Shown piece after piece: positions 1 through 15,148 of a stretch of DNA of 64,000 nucleotides. Made by a program: the position numbers and the translations under genes. The stretch comes from an uncultured Christensenellaceae bacterium (GTDB lineage: Bacteria; Bacillota; Clostridia; Christensenellales; Borkfalkiaceae), in the NCBI GenBank assembly GCA_910588695.1, contig CAJUOV010000005.1:1-64000 (forward strand). The letters are read 5' to 3'. The notes below the pieces were generated by a model. The model had not been told where the DNA came from. It ran no database searches and saw nothing but the letters and a program-made list of their open reading frames with translations. Each line of letters opens with the position of its first letter. Position 1 is the stretch's first letter.

Positions 1-541
<541 letters not shown>

Positions 542-550
542 TTAAAGAAT

Positions 551-1615
551 ATGACTGTTTCGCTGTGCATGATCGTAAAAGACGAAGAAGAAGTGTTAGA
601 ACGTTGTCTTAAAAGCGCGAAACCGATTGTTGACGAAATAGTGATCGTCGATACGGGATCGCGCGACAGAACTTATGAAATCGCATGCGGATTCGGCGCT
701 AAAACCGCAAAATATACTTGGAAAGATGATTTTGCGGATGCCCGCAATTACGCGTTCTCACTCGCTACGGGAGATTATCTCCTGTGGCTGGACGCCGACG
801 ATCTTATTACACAAGAAAACGCCGAACGTTTTTTGATCCTGAAAAAAAGATTAGAGCGCGATTTGCCCGATATGGTCAGATGTCCATACGAACTTGTATC
901 AGACGGAAAAACCGTATTGCGGTACTTGCGCGAACGCGTTTTAAGACGCACCGCGGAATTTGTATGGCAGGGTCGGGTGCATGAATGTATTGCGCCGCGC
1001 GGCAAAGTCATACAATCGGATTTCTGCGTTGAACACCTCGGCAGTTCCAAACCGCGCGGCAACCGCAACTTGAAAATATACCGCAAATGGGCGAAAGAAG
1101 AAAAACTCGACGGACGCAATCTTTTCTATTACGGACGCGAACTGTACTACAACGGTTTTTATAGAGAAGCGGAAAAAATACTCAAACGAATGATCAAGGG
1201 AGAGGGTTGGTATGTAAATAAAATCGAAGCCTGTCTTGTTCTGTCGCAAACGAGAATCGCGCTCAACGATCACAGCGGCGCACTCGACGCGCTTCTTAAA
1301 AGTTTTTCATTCGGTGAACCGCGCGCAAAAATCTGCAACGCGATCGCGGAACTTTTTCACCGGACAGCAAGATTATCCGAAGCGGAATATTGGTACCGCG
1401 CAGCGCTTTTATGCCGCGACCACAGCGACGAAGGCGATTTCGAAGACGAATCCGCCCGCAATTTAACGCCGTTATTAGCGCTCTGCCGAATTGCGTTCGA
1501 AACAGGCGAACTTATAAAATCATATGATTATCATTTGCAGACAGAAGCGCTCTTCCCCGATCATCCCTCTGTCCTCTATAACAAAAATTACTTTGAAACC
1601 CATCCTGTACGCTGA
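551..1615 (+). CDS. Family 2 glycosyltransferase with C-terminal helical (TPR-like) repeats
   Basis: The 354-residue protein begins with a GT-A fold: SLCMIVKDEEEVLERCL, then EIVIVDTGSRDRT, and the metal/nucleotide-binding DAD at residues 81-83 within LLWLDADD. The first 230 residues resemble the GT2 subfamily that includes SunS-like and cell-surface transferases. The rest (about 230-354) is alpha-helical with TPR-like spacing. The start has an AAGAGG site about 10 bases upstream. There is no signal peptide or membrane segment, so it acts in the cytoplasm on a sugar nucleotide. Such genes often sit next to collagen-like or other O-glycosylated surface proteins; here the neighbour is the divergent Gly-X-Thr protein, so threonine glycosylation of that protein is the most attractive role (inference). 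Sugar donor and acceptor cannot be read from the sequence. Confidence 0.85.
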   Translation: MTVSLCMIVKDEEEVLERCLKSAKPIVDEIVIVDTGSRDRTYEIACGFGAKTAKYTWKDDFADARNYAFSLATGDYLLWLDADDLITQENAERFLILKKRLERDLPDMVRCPYELVSDGKTVLRYLRERVLRRTAEFVWQGRVHECIAPRGKVIQSDFCVEHLGSSKPRGNRNLKIYRKWAKEEKLDGRNLFYYGRELYYNGFYREAEKILKRMIKGEGWYVNKIEACLVLSQTRIALNDHSGALDALLKSFSFGEPRAKICNAIAELFHRTARLSEAEYWYRAALLCRDHSDEGDFEDESARNLTPLLALCRIAFETGELIKSYDYHLQTEALFPDHPSVLYNKNYFETHPVR

Positions 1616-1626
1616 CGTTTGAATAT

Positions 1627-1660
1627 AAAAAGACGCGCCCCGAAGGACGCGCCTTTTTTT
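1627..1660. terminator. Bidirectional terminator between the glycosyltransferase gene and rpoC
   Basis: On the minus strand 1653-1632 reads as a 9-bp stem (two G-U pairs) closed by a UUCG tetraloop and followed by five U (1631-1627). This is a good intrinsic terminator for rpoC. The plus strand has the same stem with two A-C mismatches and a seven-T run, so it may also stop the convergent glycosyltransferase transcript, more weakly. Confidence 0.85.
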
Positions 1661-1666
1661 CAGAGA

Positions 1667-5461
<3,795 letters not shown>

Positions 5462-5477
5462 CTAATTACCCTCCCCG

Positions 5478-9539
<4,062 letters not shown>

Positions 9540-9646
9540 CCGCCTTTATAACTCCTTTTTTTGTTGTTACCATTTGGCGATCTACCGAGTATATCTTTTC
9601 ATCGATAAAAATCGAAACGTTTCCGAAAAATTTTTCTCCGCCGCCC

Positions 9647-9675
9647 TTTACTTTTACGCTTTTGTGCGCTATAAT
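9647..9675 (+). promoter_or_regulatory. Possible plus-strand promoter inside the rpoB leader
   Basis: TTTACT (9647-9652) and TATAAT (9670-9675) are separated by 17 bases. It would fire toward rqcP, antisense to the rpoB leader, giving rqcP a leader of about 300 nt. The surrounding sequence is AT-rich, so chance occurrence is possible. Confidence 0.4.
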
Positions 9676-9769
9676 AGGGAGAGTTCGGAGGCGTTTTACG
9701 GCTTTTTTATGTAAAAAACCGTTAAAAACGCGCTAAAAACCGATCTTAAACATAATGATACAGTATGTT

Positions 9770-9798
9770 ATTATAAACTTGCATTGAAAAGATGTCAA
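9770..9798 (-). promoter_or_regulatory. Consensus sigma-A promoter of rpoBC
   Basis: On the minus strand TTGACA (9798-9793), a 17-base spacer and TATAAT (9775-9770) match the consensus exactly. Transcription would start near 9763, giving rpoB a leader of about 220 nt. Confidence 0.85.
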
Positions 9799-9883
9799 TC
9801 GGTTTTGACAGCTTTTTGAAAATATTTCTCTTTTTTTCGGAGATATTCATGAGAATCGACTCGTCGCGACAAATTTCGCTTCC

Positions 9884-9963
9884 CTCTTTGCGCAATGTAC
9901 AAAGAGTAATGCGCTTCGTTGACGCTCCTCTTTCTCAAAAAATACTTCGTCTTTTTTGAGAAA
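9884..9963 (+). promoter_or_regulatory. Paired-hairpin leader in front of rqcP
   Basis: Hairpin A is CTCTTTG (9884-9890) with CAAAGAG (9900-9906) and a 9-nt loop. Hairpin B is a perfect 12-bp stem, 9931-9942 with 9952-9963, and a 9-nt loop TACTTCGTC. CTCCTCTTT (9925-9933) runs into the stem of B, and the rqcP ribosome site GAGGT follows at 9973-9977. The same arrangement, with a different stem but the shared loop core CTTCGTC, precedes ispDF. See the finding on duplicated leaders. Confidence 0.5.
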
Positions 9964-9981
9964 CCACAATCCGAGGTAATT

Positions 9982-10230
9982 ATGAGAATCGATAAGTTTT
10001 TGAAAATTTCGCGTATCTTAAAGCGCAGATCGCTCGCAAAAGATGCCTGCGACGCGGGAAAAATCATCGTCAACGGCAAGGAAGCAAAACCTTCCAAAGA
10101 GATCAAGCCTCTCGACGAAGTGGAACTTCACTATGCGACGGGTTCCGTAAAGTTCAGGATTCTGCAAATCAAAGAGTCCGTCAAAAAAGACGAGGTGCCA
10201 TCCCTTTACGAGGTAATATCGTCGGAATAA
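9982..10230 (+). CDS. rqcP: S4-domain RNA-binding protein RqcP (YabO/Hsp15 family)
   Basis: The 82-residue protein is a single S4 domain: MRIDKFLKISRILKRRSLAKDACDAGKIIVNGKEAKPSKEIKPLDEV. In Firmicutes this family (RqcP, formerly YabO) binds stalled 50S subunits with RqcH and stabilises the P-site tRNA while alanine tails are added in ribosome quality control; it also relates to E. coli Hsp15. I chose ATG at 9982, which follows GAGGTAATT, rather than the longer frame beginning at 9919, because family members start at MR[IL]DKFL. It is followed after about 110 bases by ispDF on the same strand. Elsewhere yabO is commonly near divIC or mazG; that context is not kept here. Confidence 0.88.
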   Translation: MRIDKFLKISRILKRRSLAKDACDAGKIIVNGKEAKPSKEIKPLDEVELHYATGSVKFRILQIKESVKKDEVPSLYEVISSE

Positions 10231-10240
10231 GGCAAATAAC

Positions 10241-10319
10241 GCAAAAATCCCCTACGGTGATTTTTGCTTCAATGCCTATTCCTCCTCTTTTTTCAAAAAC
10301 GCTTCGTCTTTTTGAAAAA
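10241..10319 (+). promoter_or_regulatory. Paired-hairpin leader between rqcP and ispDF
   Basis: The first hairpin is GCAAAAATC (10241-10249) with GATTTTTGC (10259-10267) and a 9-base loop. The second is TTTTTCAAAAA (10289-10299) with TTTTTGAAAAA (10309-10319) and a 9-nt loop CGCTTCGTC. CTCCTCTTT (10282-10290) precedes the second stem exactly as in the rqcP leader. The first hairpin might act as a weak terminator for rqcP, but it lacks a U-run. Confidence 0.5.
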
Positions 10320-10339
10320 TTTATTTTAAGGTAATCATT

Positions 10340-11467
10340 ATGATAACTGCAATTATCGTAGCAGCCGGCAAAGGAGAACGCGCAGGCTTTGCTGAAAATA
10401 AAATCTTAAAAGAACTTAACGGACTGCCCGCGCTCTCTTATTCCCTTTCCGCCTGCTCGGAAGCGGACGAAATGATCGTCGTCTGCCGCGAAGAGGATGA
10501 AGAGCGAATCAAAAAACTCCTCTCCCCTTTCCCGAACGCAAAAATCTGCCGCGGCGGCGCAACGCGCGCAGAGAGCGTTTACAGGGGGCTGAAAGCCGCC
10601 AAAGGCGAAATTGTGCTTGTACACGACGCCGCCCGTCCGTTTATCAGCAGAAAGACCGTATCCGATTGCGTCGCATGCGTAAAAGAATACGGAAGCGGCG
10701 TATGCGCTCTGCCCTCTACCGACACCGTCGTATACGCCGAGAACGGAAATATTGTCTCCGTCCCTCCGCGCGCAAACGTTTACACGGTACAGACTCCGCA
10801 GGGATTCTACCGCGAAAAGCTGTTGCAATCATACGAATGCGCTCTCCGCGACGGCGCGGAACGCTTTACCGACGAGAGCGGAATCTATCTCGCCTACGTC
10901 GAACCGCCCCGCCTTTTTCTCGGCGAGCGGGAAAACAAAAAACTCACCTATCCCGAAGATTTCAAACCCGCCGAGCGCGTCGGCTTCGGCGTGGACACGC
11001 ATGCTTTTTATGCCGAAGACGAGGGAGCGCCCTTTGTGAATTTTATCACGCTTGCAGGCGTGCGCATACCTTCCGATAAAATCCTGAAAGCGCACAGCGA
11101 CGGAGACGTATTGGTTCACGCGCTTATGGACGCATTGTTCTCTGCGGCGGGACTGCGCGATATAGGATACCACTTCCCCGATTCCGACCCGCAATATAAA
11201 AACGCGGACAGCATGAAACTGCTGTCCGAAGCATTGTCGCGCGTCAAAGATGCAGGCTTTTCGCCCAAGAACGTCAGTCTTTCGATCCTTGCGGAAACGC
11301 CCCGCCTCTCCCCCCATATCGACCGCATGAAAGAGAATCTGAGCGACGCGCTCGGCTTGCCCCCAAACGCCGTCGGAATCGCGGCGGGCACAAACGAAAA
11401 ACTTGGCTACATCGGCGAGAAAAAAGGGATCACGGTTTACGCATGCGTACTGTGTTCGAAACAATAA
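10340..11467 (+). CDS. ispDF: Bifunctional IspD/IspF of the MEP isoprenoid pathway
   Basis: This is a fusion of two MEP-pathway enzymes in 375 residues. Residues 1-210 are IspD (2-C-methyl-D-erythritol 4-phosphate cytidylyltransferase): the CTP-binding loop AIIVAAGKGERAG at the N-terminus, HDAARPF, and the T-x-D-T region. Residues 213-375 are IspF (2-C-methyl-D-erythritol 2,4-cyclodiphosphate synthase): GFGVDTHAF with the metal ligands, AHSDGDVLVHALMDAL, and DIGYHFPDSDPQYKNADS. IspE, which acts between the two, is not in this window. The fused form is known from alpha- and epsilonproteobacteria and some Firmicutes. The start ATG follows AAGGTAATCATT. IspG of the same pathway is encoded at 44140-45177. 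Confidence 0.95.
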   Translation: MITAIIVAAGKGERAGFAENKILKELNGLPALSYSLSACSEADEMIVVCREEDEERIKKLLSPFPNAKICRGGATRAESVYRGLKAAKGEIVLVHDAARPFISRKTVSDCVACVKEYGSGVCALPSTDTVVYAENGNIVSVPPRANVYTVQTPQGFYREKLLQSYECALRDGAERFTDESGIYLAYVEPPRLFLGERENKKLTYPEDFKPAERVGFGVDTHAFYAEDEGAPFVNFITLAGVRIPSDKILKAHSDGDVLVHALMDALFSAAGLRDIGYHFPDSDPQYKNADSMKLLSEALSRVKDAGFSPKNVSLSILAETPRLSPHIDRMKENLSDALGLPPNAVGIAAGTNEKLGYIGEKKGITVYACVLCSKQ

Positions 11468-11472
11468 CGGCG

Positions 11473-11510
11473 AACTTAACGCCCCCGTCGTTCGGCGGGG
11501 GCGTTAAGTT
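11473..11510. terminator. Terminator-like hairpin between ispDF and the convergent zinc-ribbon gene
   Basis: AACTTAACGCCCCCG (11473-11487) pairs perfectly with 11496-11510 around an 8-base loop, giving a GC-rich 15-bp stem. The U-run after it is short on both strands, so it is a strong hairpin but a moderate terminator. Its right arm reaches the stop codon of the minus-strand gene. Confidence 0.65.
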
Positions 11511-11875
11511 TAACATTGAAATTCATCTCGGCAGAACAACAAAATACCCGCGATCGTATTGACGAAAAGAATCGTACAAACTTTCATCGCAATACTGACG
11601 GGCACGCCGTTCCTCATATCGTTAAGAATGATTCTGCGCATGGGAATACACCAGGCAAGCGCGATTCCGAGCGTTGCGATTCCGTTTATGATGCACGCGA
11701 TTAACAGAAAAATTTCGATGAGCGTATCCACTTCGCTCTTTTTTACCGAGCAGCGATCTGCCTGCTCACCCTGCGCTCGACCCTCTGTACCCGCGCCAGA
11801 AACGGACTTTCCGCAGTGAATGCAGAATTGCGCGTCGTCGGGAAGTTCTTTTCCGCAATAACAACAAAATTTCAT
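11510..11875 (-). CDS. Small membrane protein with an N-terminal zinc ribbon
   Basis: The 121-residue protein starts MKFCCYCGKELPDDAQFCIHCGK, a C-x2-C...C-x2-C zinc ribbon at residues 4-21 of the kind often annotated as zinc_ribbon_2. A polar linker (25-45) follows, then two hydrophobic segments (about 49-75 and 92-113) that look like a membrane hairpin. Family members have no assigned reaction; the ribbon is probably cytosolic. ATG at 11875 has a GGAGAT site 5-6 bases upstream and a TATAAT-like -10 (11893-11898) just beyond, giving a very short leader. It is a single gene facing ispDF. The XRE regulator at 32031-32636 has the mirror arrangement, with its ribbon at the C-terminus. Confidence 0.75.
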   Translation of the reverse strand: MKFCCYCGKELPDDAQFCIHCGKSVSGAGTEGRAQGEQADRCSVKKSEVDTLIEIFLLIACIINGIATLGIALAWCIPMRRIILNDMRNGVPVSIAMKVCTILFVNTIAGILLFCRDEFQC

Positions 11876-11971
11876 TTTTATCTCCGCATGATATTATATT
11901 TATCGCGCGACGATTACCGCGCCGCTGATGACATTAAACAAGTCCCTTTTTTCTCTATGGAGGAAAACAGA

Positions 11972-12100
11972 ATGAGATTCAATATTCCCCGTAAAACCAT
12001 ACGCAAATATTATAACACGGATCGGCGCAAAGTCAAGGCTTACGGAAAATTCGTTTTTGGAAAACTTGACAGATCTTCCCGTTTGCGGTACAATTTTTGA
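11972..12100 (+). CDS. Possible 42-residue basic small protein
   Basis: ATG at 11972 sits 8 bases after GGAGG and opens a 42-codon frame rich in Arg and Lys (MRFNIPRKTIRKYYNTDRRK...). The start signal is good, but the 3' third of the frame contains the radA promoter (12066-12094) and I recognise no family. It could equally be a chance ORF. Confidence 0.25.
   Translation: MRFNIPRKTIRKYYNTDRRKVKAYGKFVFGKLDRSSRLRYNF
12066..12094 (+). promoter_or_regulatory. Sigma-A promoter of radA
   Basis: TTGACA (12066-12071), 17 bases, TACAAT (12089-12094). The start point near 12101 leaves a leader of about 16 nt with AAGAGGA before the radA ATG. Confidence 0.8.
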
Positions 12101-12116
12101 ATAAGAGGATCATACC

Positions 12117-13466
12117 ATGGCAAAATCAACAACGCAATTTGTGTGCAACGACTGCGGATATGCCTCGCCCAAGTGGCTGGGGCGCTGTCCCGAATGCGGA
12201 AAATTCAACACCCTCGTAGAGGAGATTGTCGTGCCCGAACCGCTTAAAAAATCTTCGGCGCGCGCCTATTCCCGCCCCATACCTCTTTCGCAGGTCAAAT
12301 ACGAAAAGTACGAACGGATCTTATCGGGAAACTCCGAACTCGACGTGGTTCTCGGCGGCGGAATCGTAAAGGGCTCTCTCGTGCTCGTCGGGGGCGACCC
12401 CGGAGTCGGAAAATCCACCCTTTTAACGCAGGTCGCCGCACACCTTGCAAAAGAGCACCGCGTCTTATATCTCTCCGCGGAAGAGAGCTGTTCGCAGGTC
12501 AAGCTCCGCTGCGAAAGGCTGGGACTCGACTCCGACAATCTGCTCCTTCTCAACGAAACCTGCATCGACAATGCGGAAGAAGCGTTTCTCAACGCGGAAT
12601 ACGTGATCGTCGATTCCATTCAGGCAGTGTATACCGACGCGCTCTCCTCTTCGGCGGGAAGCGTCGCACAGGTCAGAGAATGCGCCGGCAAACTCATGCG
12701 CGTTGCAAAGTCGCGCGGGATCACTTTTTTCATTATCGGTCACGTAACCAAGGAAGGTACGCTCGCGGGTCCCAAAGTGCTCGAACATATCATGGACGCG
12801 GTACTTTATTTCGAGGGAGAAAACACCGAAAATTTCAAAATTTTACGGGCGGTGAAAAACCGCTTCGGTTCGGTGCAGGAAGTGGGCGTATTTGAAATGA
12901 CGGGCGAAGGGATCAAAGGAATTTCAGACTATTCTGCTCTCTTTTTATCGGATAACCGCGGGATCGCGGCGGGCGCGACGGTCACGCCCAGCGAGACGGG
13001 CAACCGCTGCATGATGGTGGAAATCCAGACACTGATGACAAAAACCTCTTACGGACTGCCGCGGCGCATGTCGCTCGGAATCGATCCCAACCGTCTGACC
13101 GTACTCATCGCCGTGCTTGAAAAGCGGTGCGGACTTCCCTTGGGTTCGCAGGATGTTTACCTTAACGCAATGGGCGGAATCAAGCTGAACGAGCCGAGCG
13201 CAGATCTTGCCGTATGCGCCGCGCTTGCGAGCGCAGAGCGGATGGTCGCGATCGACAAATATACCGCCCTCTTCGGCGAAGTGGGACTGACGGGCGAAGT
13301 GCGCGGCGTGAACTTTGCCGAGAAACGTGTAAACGAATGCATTAAAATGGGCTTCAAAAAAGTGATTCTTCCCGCAAAAAATCTGAAAGCGTGTGAAAAA
13401 TTCAAAAATAAAATCCAACTTGTTCCCGTAAATTACGTCTCCCGAATGATCACGGAACTGTTCTGA
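12117..13466 (+). CDS. radA: DNA repair protein RadA
   Basis: RadA (Sms) is a RecA-related ATPase that promotes branch migration during recombination repair. All expected parts are present in 449 residues: the N-terminal zinc finger (C10, C13, C24, C27), Walker A GGDPGVGKST at about 92-101, the RadA-specific KNRFG motif (AVKNRFGSVQEVG), and a C-terminal Lon-protease-like domain without its catalytic serine function (LGSQDVYLNAMGGIKLNEPSADLAV). ATG at 12117 follows AAGAGGATCATACC. The gene has its own promoter and is closed by a terminator, so it is monocistronic here, unlike the clpC-radA-disA arrangement in Bacillus. Confidence 0.96.
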   Translation: MAKSTTQFVCNDCGYASPKWLGRCPECGKFNTLVEEIVVPEPLKKSSARAYSRPIPLSQVKYEKYERILSGNSELDVVLGGGIVKGSLVLVGGDPGVGKSTLLTQVAAHLAKEHRVLYLSAEESCSQVKLRCERLGLDSDNLLLLNETCIDNAEEAFLNAEYVIVDSIQAVYTDALSSSAGSVAQVRECAGKLMRVAKSRGITFFIIGHVTKEGTLAGPKVLEHIMDAVLYFEGENTENFKILRAVKNRFGSVQEVGVFEMTGEGIKGISDYSALFLSDNRGIAAGATVTPSETGNRCMMVEIQTLMTKTSYGLPRRMSLGIDPNRLTVLIAVLEKRCGLPLGSQDVYLNAMGGIKLNEPSADLAVCAALASAERMVAIDKYTALFGEVGLTGEVRGVNFAEKRVNECIKMGFKKVILPAKNLKACEKFKNKIQLVPVNYVSRMITELF

Positions 13467-13475
13467 ATCGTATAG

Positions 13476-13508
13476 AAAAAGCACGGATCGTTGATCCGTG
13501 CTTTTTTA
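13476..13508 (+). terminator. Terminator of radA
   Basis: AAAAAGCACGGATC (13476-13489), a GTT loop and GATCCGTGC (13493-13501), followed by a T-run. The A-run on the left lets it also serve the convergent gene on the minus strand. Confidence 0.9.
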
Positions 13509-13519
13509 TTTACTTTCTT

Positions 13520-13903
13520 TCAGAATACGACTTCGTCCTCTTCATCCCCGCTCTCGATTGTCTCGCCGACCACAACGACGTCGTCATCTTCCTCTTCCGC
13601 CTGCTGCCCCGCGGGCTTATCCGCCGGTTCCGCTTTTTCTTCCGAAGTTTTTTTCTCTGCTTCCGATCCCGTCTTTACTTCCGATTCAGCGGGTTTTTCC
13701 GCTTGTTTTTTCTCGGCGGTTTCCCCCTCGGCAGGGCGGGAAGAGCCGAAATCGAACGCATTCTTCGGAATATAGTCAGACGGCATAGTCGGCGCAGACG
13801 GTTCTGCCGTAACAACGGGCGCAGGTCCTGCGGCGGGCTTAAAAGAACTGAAATCGAACGCGTTCTTAGGGACTTCCTTTTTTTCGTCTTTTTCTTCTAT
13901 CAT
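13520..13903 (-). CDS. Acidic, repeat-containing hypothetical protein
   Basis: I do not recognise this 127-residue protein. It looks disordered, rich in Glu, Lys, Ala and Pro, with no membrane segment. The motif PKNAFDF occurs twice (about residues 11-17 and 46-52), each time followed by a small-residue run (SSFKP, GSSRP). The middle is a Glu/Lys/Ala-rich stretch and the C-terminus is strongly acidic (EEEDDDVVVV, then DEEDEVVF at the end). I chose ATG at 13903, which has GGAGAG about 8-10 bases upstream, rather than an alternative start at 13918. It is expressed from a consensus promoter (13936-13964) as a single gene, so it is likely a real and perhaps abundant protein. The repeated aromatic motif suggests a short linear binding motif for a partner (inference). 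Confidence 0.7.
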   Translation of the reverse strand: MIEEKDEKKEVPKNAFDFSSFKPAAGPAPVVTAEPSAPTMPSDYIPKNAFDFGSSRPAEGETAEKKQAEKPAESEVKTGSEAEKKTSEEKAEPADKPAGQQAEEEDDDVVVVGETIESGDEEDEVVF

Positions 13904-13935
13904 AATCTCTCTCCGCAATCACTGCTGTTTTGATC

Positions 13936-13964
13936 ATTATACACGAAATACACGAATCTGTCAA
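13936..13964 (-). promoter_or_regulatory. Consensus sigma-A promoter of the acidic hypothetical gene
   Basis: Minus strand TTGACA (13964-13959), 17-base spacer, TATAAT (13941-13936). An exact match to both hexamers. Confidence 0.85.
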
Positions 13965-13997
13965 TCACTGAACGCAAATTCGCGAAAAAGGCGGCGC

Positions 13998-14690
13998 TTA
14001 ACATTCCGGACCATGCTTTTTTCTTGCCGACAAAGCAAAAATCGGTTTGCCCTGTTCTAAAAATCCGCGCTCGTATTCCGTTACGATATTGTCTTTTACA
14101 AATTCGCTGCGGTGCAGGTCGCGCGTCGTATATTCGATCTCAAAACCGAAGCGGCGCATTTCGTTCAGGGAATAATCGAAGAATTCTTCGCTGTCCGTCT
14201 TTTGCGCGATTTCCCCGTCCGCAGACAGAAGCGCGTCGTAAATTTTCAGAAACCGCGAAGAGGTCAACCGCTGCCGCTCGCGGCTGTGCTCGGGCAGAGG
14301 CGTCGAAAAATTCAGATAAATTTTTCGCACGCTCCTTTCGGGCAGATAACAACGCAGAATTTCGGCGGGAAGATTCAAAAACCTTACGTTTTTCAATCCG
14401 TCGCCGAGAATGCGCTCCATGGCGGTCAGAATCACGTTGTCGCAGATTTCCGCGCAGAGAAAATTTACCTCTTTCTCTCTCGCCGCAAGTTCCGCGATAA
14501 ATCCCCCGTTTCCGCACCCTACTTCAAGCTCCACGGGGTTGCCGTTTCCGAACACCTCTTTCGGATCGAAGAGCGCGCGGAAATTCTCCTCCGCCTCTCT
14601 GAGATTGAGACAGGGACGTCCGCGGACGAGAAGCACTTCTTTGCAGGCTTCGATCCGCGCCTCTAAGTTGCGTTTTCTGCGCATCCGCAT
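13998..14690 (-). CDS. trmB: tRNA (guanine-N7)-methyltransferase TrmB, with an altered DPW motif
   Basis: TrmB methylates G46 in the variable loop of tRNAs using S-adenosylmethionine. In this 230-residue protein the SAM-binding loop ELEVGCGNGGF and the C-terminal pattern (TDSEEFFDYSLNEM, then ITEYE-like IVTEYERGF) are recognisable. The motif that normally reads NFxDPWPKxxHxKRR reads NFSTPLPEHSRERQRL here, so the conserved aspartate and tryptophan are replaced. I chose ATG at 14690, with AAGGAA 6 bases upstream; the longer frame from 14771 lies inside dut. It follows dut by 11 bases and is last in the HAD-dut-trmB operon. A divergent active enzyme or a changed specificity are both possible. 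Confidence 0.82.
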   Translation of the reverse strand: MRMRRKRNLEARIEACKEVLLVRGRPCLNLREAEENFRALFDPKEVFGNGNPVELEVGCGNGGFIAELAAREKEVNFLCAEICDNVILTAMERILGDGLKNVRFLNLPAEILRCYLPERSVRKIYLNFSTPLPEHSRERQRLTSSRFLKIYDALLSADGEIAQKTDSEEFFDYSLNEMRRFGFEIEYTTRDLHRSEFVKDNIVTEYERGFLEQGKPIFALSARKKHGPEC

Positions 14691-14701
14691 CGTAAATTCC
14701 T

Positions 14702-15133
14702 TTATGCCTTGCCCGTCGAACCGAAGCCGCCCGCGCCGCGCACCGTATCCGAAAGCGTTTCCGCTTCGCAAAACTCCGCCGTGTAATAGGGCGCGATCAC
14801 AAATTGGGCGATCCTGTCGCCCGCCTCGACTTTACGCGTCGTTTTTCCGTGATTGTGAAGCGCGACCATGATCTCTCCGCGGTAGTCCGCGTCGATCACG
14901 CCGACCTTGTTCGCAGGCGCCAGATCCTGCTTGCAGGCAAGTCCGCTCCGCGCATATACGAGCCCCACCGTTCCGGCAGGCAGTTCCACGGCGATCCCCG
15001 TATGTACGAACGCGGTAGTCCCCGCCTCGATCTCGACCCCCTCGGAAGCGTAAAGATCGGCGCCCGCAGCGTATGCCGAGCCGTAGACGGGCAGACGCGC
15101 GTCTTGATTCAGCTTTTTTACATTTACTTTCAT
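14702..15133 (-). CDS. dut: Deoxyuridine triphosphatase (dUTPase)
   Basis: dUTPase hydrolyses dUTP to dUMP, which keeps uracil out of DNA and supplies thymidylate synthesis. The 143-residue protein has the five motifs of the trimeric family in order: AGADLYA, ARSGLA, NKVGVIDADYRGE (catalytic Asp), GDRIAQFVI, and the C-terminal RGAGGFGSTG that closes over the active site. ATG at 15133 follows GAGGAAAAAATT. It lies 15 bases after the HAD phosphatase gene and 11 bases before trmB. Confidence 0.96.
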   Translation of the reverse strand: MKVNVKKLNQDARLPVYGSAYAAGADLYASEGVEIEAGTTAFVHTGIAVELPAGTVGLVYARSGLACKQDLAPANKVGVIDADYRGEIMVALHNHGKTTRKVEAGDRIAQFVIAPYYTAEFCEAETLSDTVRGAGGFGSTGKA

Positions 15134-15148
15134 AATTTTTTCCTCGCT

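Larger units (their letters stand above)
9540..9981. other. Intergenic region: rpoB leader and rqcP leader
   Basis: This 442-base stretch has no convincing gene. The left half is the rpoB 5' leader (about 220 nt from the promoter at 9770-9798). It contains a long imperfect hairpin at 9691-9731: GCGTTTTACGG pairs with CCGTTAAAAACGC around a T-run/A-run core. The right half (9884-9963) holds two hairpins in front of rqcP. The ORFs crossing the region have neither codon bias nor protein similarity that I can recognise. Confidence 0.7.
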
